64,000 bases of DNA, from assembly GCA_032871835.1 (NCBI GenBank), contig CM065295.1, positions 23,570,501-23,634,500 of the forward strand, given 5' to 3'. Within the stretch, counting starts at the first letter, position 1. Every line of letters starts with the position of its first letter. The notes below the pieces were generated by a model. That model did no database searches. It was not told the DNA's origin and saw only the letters and a list, made by a program, of their open reading frames with translations. The DNA is from Dipteronia dyeriana. Lineage: Eukaryota > Streptophyta > Magnoliopsida > Sapindales > Sapindaceae. The position numbers and the translations under genes are program-made. Positions 57,480-64,000 of this stretch are shown here, piece by piece.

Positions 57480-58791
57480 TCCTTCAATTTTGTACAGGAA
57501 ATTTGCTAATTCCTTTTTGTTTTCTCTTTTGGTTCTGTACCTTGGACTCAGCATCCTTCTGTTATGGTTTTCCTCCATGCATGTAGCATCCTCCCGTTGC
57601 TAACTTTTCTTCTTCGACCAGTGCATATCCTCCAGCCATGTCCATCATATATCTGGTTAGACGGGCCCTTTTTAAGTCAAAGATATCCGTCCATTCTGTA
57701 AATTGTTGATGAAAGCTGCGATTATCGTTTCGTCGTTTGCACTGCCAATTTCGGATACCGCCTGGCCGAATCTCCCCAGGTATTTTTTTAGTGAATCATC
57801 TTTCCTTTGTTTCAACAGAGAAAGGTAAGCTACTATTTTTTTTCCTGTGAACATTACTCAGAAATTGTCTTGAGAAACACCTGCATAATTCACCAAAACT
57901 TTCGATACTTGCTGGGGGCAATCTTTCGAACCATCTTGAGCCTGTGTCTCCTAGAGTCTGTGGAAAGTTGAGACATAATAAGGGGTCGCTGTAGGCATAC
58001 TGGACCATAGCACTTTTATACCATCTGACGTGTTCTTTAGGATCTGTATCCTTCTTGAACTGCTCTACGTGCGGCATCCTAAATCTTTATGGGAATGAAG
58101 TCCGCAGGATGTCTCTAATGAATGGACTGTCAGAATCTTCGTCAGATAAGTCGTTGTACCTATAACGACTAACTAGTGTGTCCATTTGATGCCTATTGTT
58201 TTCAACTTCTCGAGTCAGGCTCTGAATTACGACATCTCTATCTCCCACCGGATCTCCGTGATGGTTAAACCACCGAGTGACTGTCATCCCTCTCTCTGGT
58301 TCTTCGCTTTGATGCCGAGTCTCACAGGTTGATTATTGCTGGCGTATGGTTCCGTGATGGCGTTTGTGATGATGCCGATCACTATCTTCTGATGACGACA
58401 GATTCCTGTGTCGGTCATGCTTGCGGTGTCTAGCACGGACTAACTGATCATGGCTCTGCCTCTGGCGTGGTTGCTTCTCTTCGGGTGTTTCACGTCCAAC
58501 CTGATTATTTGGAACAGAGTTTCTTCCGGCTTTCGGTGCGTTTAGTTCTGGCTCAACTACAACCGAGCGAAGCCTTGTAGGTGGGAGGTTAGGAGGTTGC
58601 GCTTCTTCTGCAATTAATAGATCAACTCCTTCCTTTGCCGCGTCTGCCACCAGCTGTTGCAACGCCTCACGGAAGCTTCGTGTTAGGTCTTTGCTGGTCG
58701 AAGGGATTTGTTGGATCCCTACCAGGGATGTTGGTTGGTTGGTTCTCGGTGGTTGCGGTGAGATCTCGTGAACTACTGCCAATATGGACAT
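57480..58791 (-). pseudogene. Gag polyprotein of the minus-strand Tat copy
   Basis: It starts at ATG 58791. The first piece (58333-58791) is low-complexity, rich in Arg, His and Gln (RQSHDQLVRARHRKHDRHR). After a stop and shifts, 58077-57796 carries the retrotransposon gag core: DPKEHVRWYKSAMVQYAY, then WFERLPPASIESFGEL and FSRQFLS. 57854-57672 continues with LLKQRKDDSLKKYLGRF and AFINNLQNG. No zinc knuckle was found before the deletion joint near 57475. Gag forms the virus-like particle; this copy is broken by stops. Confidence 0.82.
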
Positions 58792-58869
58792 TATCTGGAG
58801 ATTTCTGGATATTCCTAAGACTGTTTCAACTTCCCACCATTACCTTTAATCAAATCGGAGGTTCAACCA

Positions 58870-58887
58870 CCCTCCTTCTAGCGCCAA
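58870..58887 (-). promoter_or_regulatory. Primer binding site of the minus-strand Tat copy
   Basis: On the minus strand, TGGCGCTAGAAGGAGGG starts two bases after the LTR end. A TGGCGC start is usual for plant Ty3/gypsy primer sites; which tRNA it matches was not determined. Confidence 0.75.
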
Positions 58888-58888
58888 T

Positions 58889-59774
58889 TGTTGACGTCAA
58901 TTTCTGGATGCGTGAGAAAAGTCAACAAGATTGAATTTTAGCTGTGATTTCAAAGAGAAAGAGAAGGAGAAAGCAATTTGGACACAAGTTTTACGCGGTA
59001 AAACTCCGATGACCGGAGAAATGTCCACAGGTGGTTGAATAAACAACCAAGCCAAAATCCACTATTAAAAAAGATTTATAACTCTCGATCTCTCTTTTTT
59101 CTCTCTGTATATTGCTATATATCTTTATGACGAGATTATGAGTTTATTTATATGTGTATAGAACCCTAATCATTTTTGTACAAGTAATAAAAGATCTTTG
59201 TATTTAATTATGCTTGGTTACTTGTTCGAAGTAGTTTGTCTTCTTTCTTATTTCGGAGACTTGTATAAGATCGGACTCTAGTGATATAGTCCGGTTAAGA
59301 CTTATTTCCTTATAAATGCGAAGTCTTTTTGAAGAAATAAAATTGTTGCCTGATTTGGAACCTTTTTCCTGTTTGGTATTCTATTTATCTTGGGATTCTT
59401 CTTTGACGCGGATATCTTTACGTATTTTAACATGATTCTTGGTTCGTGTGCGAGTTGTGTTGGGATTCTTTATTCGGGTTTCTTCATGTTTATCCTGAGC
59501 AGAACATGATGTTAGCTGGTCCAGAATGACATCATCTAATCCCGAGTAGAACGTGACATGAGCTAACCCCGAGCGACGTTAACTGATCCCGAGTAGAATA
59601 TGACGTCAGCTAAACCCGAATAGGCTTTGCTTAATACTTATTTTTATATTTACTCGGGTTTCTCTTATTTGGAGATCTTGCAGGATATTTTCTGAATGCC
59701 TATCTGGATGTCTACCTGACAATTTTATCCTCTTGTCAATAACGTGTATGTTCTGATAAAATTTACATATGACA
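58889..59774 (-). mobile_element. 5' LTR of the minus-strand Tat copy (886 bp)
   Basis: On the minus strand it starts TGTCATATGTAAATTTTATC at 59774 and ends GACGTCAACA at 58889. It aligns with 13825-14671 and with 1-149. A TATA box (tataaata) lies near 59142-59150. The sequence beyond 59774 is an AT-rich island, so no target duplication can be judged. Confidence 0.87.
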
Positions 59775-59956
59775 AATACTATATTATATAATATATGTCA
59801 TATAAATATAAATATTATTATATATATATATTATTAATATTACATATATTACATAATAATAAATATTATAAATATCATTATATATATTTTAATATAATAT
59901 AATAAATATTATAAATTATAAATTATATATTAGAAATATTATATATTATTATATAA

Positions 59957-59998
<42 letters not shown>

Positions 59999-60299
59999 CA
60001 TAATAATATATATAATTAGAAAATATAATGTTCATTTTGAATAATAATAATAAAATATAATAATAATATATACTTTAAATATTATTATAAATATTTTAAT
60101 GTATAAATAATATATATTATATATTATAAATATTGATATTATTAATATTAATATTGTTATTTCTATAAATATTATATATTATTATATAATGTATATATAT
60201 TATGTAATAATATAATACATAATATATAATATAAATAATTAGAAAATATAATATATATTTTGGATAATAATAATAAAATATAAAAGTATAAATTATAAA

Positions 60300-60339
<40 letters not shown>

Positions 60340-60400
60340 ATATATATAATATTTTTTATAATATGTATTATATACAATACATGTAGTATATAATGCATAA

Positions 60401-60430
<30 letters not shown>
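59775..60430. repeat. AT-only low-complexity island
   Basis: About 650 bp of almost pure A/T with many TA runs (e.g. 59958-59992, 60305-60333, 60407-60432). Open frames here are artefacts of composition. Confidence 0.95.
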
Positions 60431-60432
<2 letters not shown>

Positions 60433-60499
60433 AATTTTTGGAAATGAGGGTACTTTTGAAATAAAGTTGGGGCATAGAGGGTTATTTTTGAAAGAGAAA

Positions 60500-60660
60500 A
60501 TGTGTTAATGGAATGGAATGGGCATTCCATTGGTTTTTGGATGGAATGTCCATTCCACCAAAATGGTGGAATATCCATTCCCTTATAATTTAACAAACCA
60601 AACAAATAGAATGAATTTATTTCCATTCCATTCCATCCAACCAAACACCACATTAGAACA
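60500..60660. repeat. MITE-like sequence with 'ggaatggaat' inverted ends
   Basis: 'ggaatggaatgggcattcc' at about 60511 and 'tttccattccattccatcc' near 60630 are inverted to each other, with further self-complementary 'ggaatgtccattccacc' pieces between. It could be a small MITE or simple sequence; no target duplication is seen. Confidence 0.35.
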
Positions 60661-60720
60661 TTGTCTGACTGAATAAGTATTCTTATAACATTGTTATTAA
60701 AATGATATAATTATAGTTTT

Positions 60721-62001
60721 GGATGCGTTTGGCACGAAGATGAGACATGACAAGGTGGGACGGGACATGACGGGACATGACGGGACATGACATGACATGA
60801 CAGGACAGGACGGGACAGGACATGTTGTTATGTATTGTGTTTGGAAGGTCTGGGACAGAATTGTTAGCTGTACTATTATACGCTTGGTATGACTGGGACA
60901 AGACGGGACAAGAGGTACAAATGACCAGAGTACCCCTCTTGACACTTCTAATATTTATAACAATTTTATTAAATGTGAAAAAAACCCTCTTAGATTTGGA
61001 TCAAATTCAGATTCTTTCATTGAATTTGAAATATATCAAATATTACTTAATTAAAAGTAATTAAAATTCATTTAATTCCACAAACCCTAATTAAATTTTT
61101 CTTCAGTGAAACTAATTAAACTAACTAAATTTTTCTTAACTGATTCTTCATTGAAATTATATCTTTCTTCATTGAAATTAAATCTTTCTTCATTGATTTT
61201 TCACCGATTCTTCAATGAAAACCCACCAATGTTAATCGTCAACACCAAATCATCATCGGCAACAAATCATCATCGGTAACAAATCAAATCATCGCCGGCA
61301 ATAAATCAAAATATTCTCCAAAAACTGAAACCCAGATCGCCAAACCCCAGCTTCAATCAAACCTATAACCATCTCCCAATCTCCCAAACTGGAACCCAAT
61401 CGCCCAGATTCCCCAAAATTCCACAAAATTTGTTTAATTCCACAAAAATCATCATAATAATTAATTTGTTCTTAAATCAATTAAACACAAAAAAATCTAG
61501 AAAACAAATAGTGAAGAAATGAAAAATCTGGAAAAATTGATTTCCCACAAATCATCATCATCGACGATCAAGTTTTTGGGTGTCGTTTTGGTGGTGGCAG
61601 TTCTCCGGTGGGAAGATCGTCGTGATTCGGCGGTTTTCGGGTGCATCGGCAAACCAAGTCGGTGACAAGTAACAGTGGTTTGGAGAGAAGACCGGTGATC
61701 GGGTTGGAGAGCAGAGAGAAGAGAGGAGAGAGAAGAGAGATGAGAGAAAATAGGAAAGAGGAAAATGGGGAGAGAGGGGTTTTAATTTATATAGTTGTAA
61801 TTTTTAGAAGTTTTGAGGGTAAAATTGTCTTTTGGTGCTTGTCCCATGCATTGGACAAGCCTAGCCGAGGGTCTGAGGTGAGACAAGATTTTGTGGTTTT
61901 TGTCCCATCTTGTCCCGTCCCGTCCCACGCTAATTGCGTACCAAACATGAGACTACAGAAAGTTGTCCTGTCCTGTCTCGTCCCGCGTACCAAACGCATC
62001 C
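60721..62001. mobile_element. Non-autonomous DNA transposon, 1281 bp
   Basis: The ends are inverted: GGATGCGTTTGGCACG at 60721 and, on the other strand, GGATGCGTTTGGTACG at 62001. Subterminal repeats follow at both ends: 'gggacatgac' units (60760-60825) and, inverted, 'gtcccgtcccgtccc' plus 'gtcctgtcctgtctcgtccc' (61912-61985). The interior includes a GA-rich stretch (61706-61775) and no credible gene. TIR type and subterminal repeats suggest a hAT or Mutator derivative. A target duplication was not seen. Confidence 0.72.
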
Positions 62002-62046
62002 TTTATGTTATAGCACCGAAAAGGTTATACGGCATACACGAAATGG

Positions 62047-62748
62047 ACATTCTTTATGATGTCAATGCCTTCATTATCATTTATAACCCAAATGATACAA
62101 AATCCATGAAGTGGCCCATTCACTCGAAAGTGTAAGAGATACTGTAGAGGTTCTATAGCATGCCGGAGATGGAGCAGACTGAGAAAATGATATGACTATC
62201 ATTCTTCTGCCGTCACATTTGAAGGCAACGACAATGGAAGTGATATTACTCAACGCCTGCACCCTTATAGAAATGTGGAATTGATGGTAATGTCGGTGGT
62301 TGTTAATTGAGGCTGCCTTATGAGTTGTCTAGAGGTAACATTGCTACAGGTGATATTGGATTGCCTAGACCAATACATATAAATTCAAGGATTGAAATCG
62401 GCAGGCCGTTGTTTGGTAACATCATAAGGCAATCCAACACCACCTGTAGCAATGTTACTTCCAGAAATCTCAGACGGCAGCTCAAGTAACAACCACCGAT
62501 ATTGTCGCCAATTTCTACATTCCAATAAGGGTGCAGGCGTTGAGCAATATCATTCCCATTGTCGTTGCCTTCAAAATATGACGGCAGAAGAGCGATAGTT
62601 ATATCATTTTCTTGGTTCTCTCCATCTCCAGCATGGCATGGAACCTCGCCAGTATCTGTTACACTCTCGAGTGAATGGGCGCCACATCATGAGTTTTGTA
62701 TCATTTGGGCTATAAATGATAATGAAGTCACTGACATCATAAGAATGT
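62047..62748. mobile_element. 702-bp foldback (two ~320-bp inverted arms, 63-bp loop)
   Basis: The left arm 62047-62364 and right arm 62428-62748 are inverted copies, roughly 85% identical by eye over the full length. Shared words include 'cattatcatttata.cccaaatgatacaaaa', 'cattcactcgaaagtgtaa' and 'ggaggcaacgacaatgg'-like blocks. The arms differ in length by only 3 bases. No long open frame or known domain was recognised in either arm. It could be a foldback transposon or an inverted duplication of a gene piece. The transcript would form a long hairpin. Confidence 0.82.
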
Positions 62749-63840
62749 GATCAGTTCACTCACTTTTTTACACAAACCAACCCTCCTTATCTTAAAGACT
62801 CTCCTTTTCCTTGTCATCTCTGGTGTTTTGCCTTTTTAAGTCTCTTTTTATGATTTTTTCAATACCGATTTGTGAACTTATATAGTGAAAGAATTAACTC
62901 TTTCAAGAGCAAAATGGGAATTAGAATTGGGATTTATTTTGGGGTTAAAAGTGTAAGTTTTAGTTTATATATCTCTAAATAAAAGACCTAATTAATTTTT
63001 ACATCTAAATCTAGCTAGTATTAACATGTTTTGCTAAATTTGTTATATCTTTAATTGCCATGTTAATTCTCTTGGATTCTAATATCAGTCAAGACTTGAT
63101 TATTTGTATAAAATAGACGATATCCAACTCTTGTTCAGTTGTAGTGCCATAAGTGATATGCACATTAAGTTACTTATATGTTCACGAACCATTTATATTC
63201 ACAATCTTCTTTAAAAAGGTTATTATAATAATTGAATTTAATGTTTCAAACAAAAAAATAAAATTAAGCCAATTATTTCGAACAAACCTTATTAGAGTAA
63301 TATTGGATCCAAATATCTTTAACATAAACAATGGGGTCGGTAGCTTAAAAAAAAAACAATGGGGTAGGTGTTAATAGGCTAGATCTAGATATATTATACA
63401 AAGTTAATAATTGGCTTCAACATATAATTGCCTTCAACCTCTAACCAGCCCAATCTTAAGTCTAAACATTCGACAGTAAGCAAGCTCATCATAAAACTAA
63501 TAAATCATCAAGTAGAGGCCCATTAAAACCGTTAGTACCCCAAATTTAGTTATTATTATTATTATTAGGGATTTTAGTAAAAATGCCCCATCTAAGGGCC
63601 TCTATTGTAAATATACCCTATGTAGGTAAAAAGTTACAAAAATGCCCCAAACTTCCAAAATACCCCAACTTAAATTATAAACACCATATTTATTATAATT
63701 ATTACATTTAACCAACCAATGATAAAAAAGAAAAGAAAAGAAGTAAACTAAACATTGTTTATATTGTTTACATTGAGCTCTTGTAAAAAAAAATTCCATT
63801 TGGAATAGTGTTGATAAGGTGAGTTTTATTTTTGGGTTCC
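62749..63840. other. Intergenic DNA, no gene seen
   Basis: AT-rich. The stretch 63580-63665 ('aaaaatgccccatct', 'aaaatgccccaaac', 'aaataccccaac') resembles ends of plant MITE-like elements and may be the left part of the element whose hairpins follow at the window edge. Confidence 0.45.
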
Positions 63841-63844
63841 ATGA

Positions 63845-63998
63845 AATTGGTCTTCGGGTCAAGTGTGACCCAATCGGGTCACTCCTGACCCGAAGACAAT
63901 TTGAATGGCTTCGGGTTAGGGGCAACCCGAAGCCATTACAATTGGTCTTCGGGTCAATGGTGACCCGATCGGGTCACTTATGACCCGAAGACCAATTT
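63845..63998. repeat. Three adjacent short hairpins at the window edge
   Basis: Palindrome 1 is 63845-63902, palindrome 2 is 63904-63937 and palindrome 3 is 63940-63998. Arms are built on TTCGGGTC/GACCCGAA. Palindromes 1 and 3 are copies of each other and centre on 'aatcgg / gatcgg'; palindrome 2 uses 'ggcttcgggtt / aacccgaagcc'. The structure may continue past the window. Confidence 0.85.
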
Positions 63999-64000
63999 TA

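Larger units (their letters stand above)
55915..59774 (-). mobile_element. Tat-type Ty3/gypsy element, minus strand, deleted inside
   Basis: Reading on the minus strand: 5' LTR 59774-58889, primer site, gag 58791 to about 57480, then a jump straight to the end of integrase (about 57470-57270), the 3' non-coding repeats, and an antisense ORF remnant (on +, 55915-56316), cut at 55915. Protease, RT, RNase H and the integrase core are missing, and there is no 3' LTR in the window. Order and sequence match the + copy at 7883-14671. Confidence 0.82.

Noticed and set aside
60172..60653. Open frames rich in Tyr and Ile
   Set aside because: Artefacts of TA-repeat composition.
60683..60945. Frames with repeated SCPVMS-type words
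   Set aside because: Translation of the 'gggacatgac' subterminal repeats of a DNA transposon.
62307..62489. 60-codon frame across the foldback loop
   Set aside because: It runs from one arm through the loop into the other arm; no domain, and the arms are inverted repeats.

Overview
This is a stretch of nuclear DNA from a flowering plant, most likely a eudicot. The signs are spliced plant genes with GT-AG introns, AT-rich intergenic DNA, plant-type telomeric heptamers, and several plant-specific transposon lineages. I cannot name the species from the sequence. Two genes look intact: a polygalacturonase (20537-23496, +, seven exons, 496 residues) and an organellar peptide deformylase of the PDF1B type (25201-29827, -, six exons, 275 residues). 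Both were rebuilt exon by exon with consistent phases. Nearly everything else is mobile DNA, old virus, or decayed gene.

Layout. 1-149 is the 3' end of a Tat-type Ty3/gypsy LTR. 150-6262 is a decayed endogenous pararetrovirus (Caulimoviridae-like: coat protein with zinc knuckle, protease, reverse transcriptase, RNase H). A 1757-bp solo LTR splits it, with a perfect 5-bp target duplication. 6263-7882 is a fragment of a second LTR family. 7883-14671 is the 3' part of a Tat-type element: integrase, an antisense gene on the opposite strand, and a 3' LTR. 14672-20442 is tandem repeats, a MITE and plain intergenic DNA. 20443-29827 holds the two genes. About 120 bp upstream of the PDF1B start is a composite DNA transposon: a hAT remnant inside long Mutator-like inverted ends, with an interstitial telomeric tract. 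33058-51041 is read as one PIF/Harbinger element swollen by nested insertions. 51226-55063 is an intron-containing pseudogene of an ARF-type small GTPase. 55915-59774 is a second, internally deleted Tat element on the minus strand. 59775-64000 is an AT-rich island, a non-autonomous DNA transposon, a 702-bp foldback, and a cluster of short hairpins at the edge.

The most notable structure is at 34690-48335. It is an LTR retrotransposon with THREE LTRs and TWO internal regions (LTR-int-LTR-int-LTR), bounded by a single pair of 5-bp target duplications. Each internal region is only about 2.7 kb, starts with a primer site for initiator tRNA-Met, and codes for nothing but a gag-like protein. It is therefore a non-autonomous, gag-only element. 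One internal copy carries a further 2.3-kb solo LTR, and the whole array appears to sit inside the PIF/Harbinger element.

The two intact genes have no evident functional link to each other or to the mobile elements. One acts on cell-wall pectin; the other removes formyl groups from proteins made in plastids and mitochondria. The nesting order gives a relative chronology: PIF first, then the gag-only retrotransposon, then the solo LTR. All divergence statements are by eye; no alignments or database searches were run.
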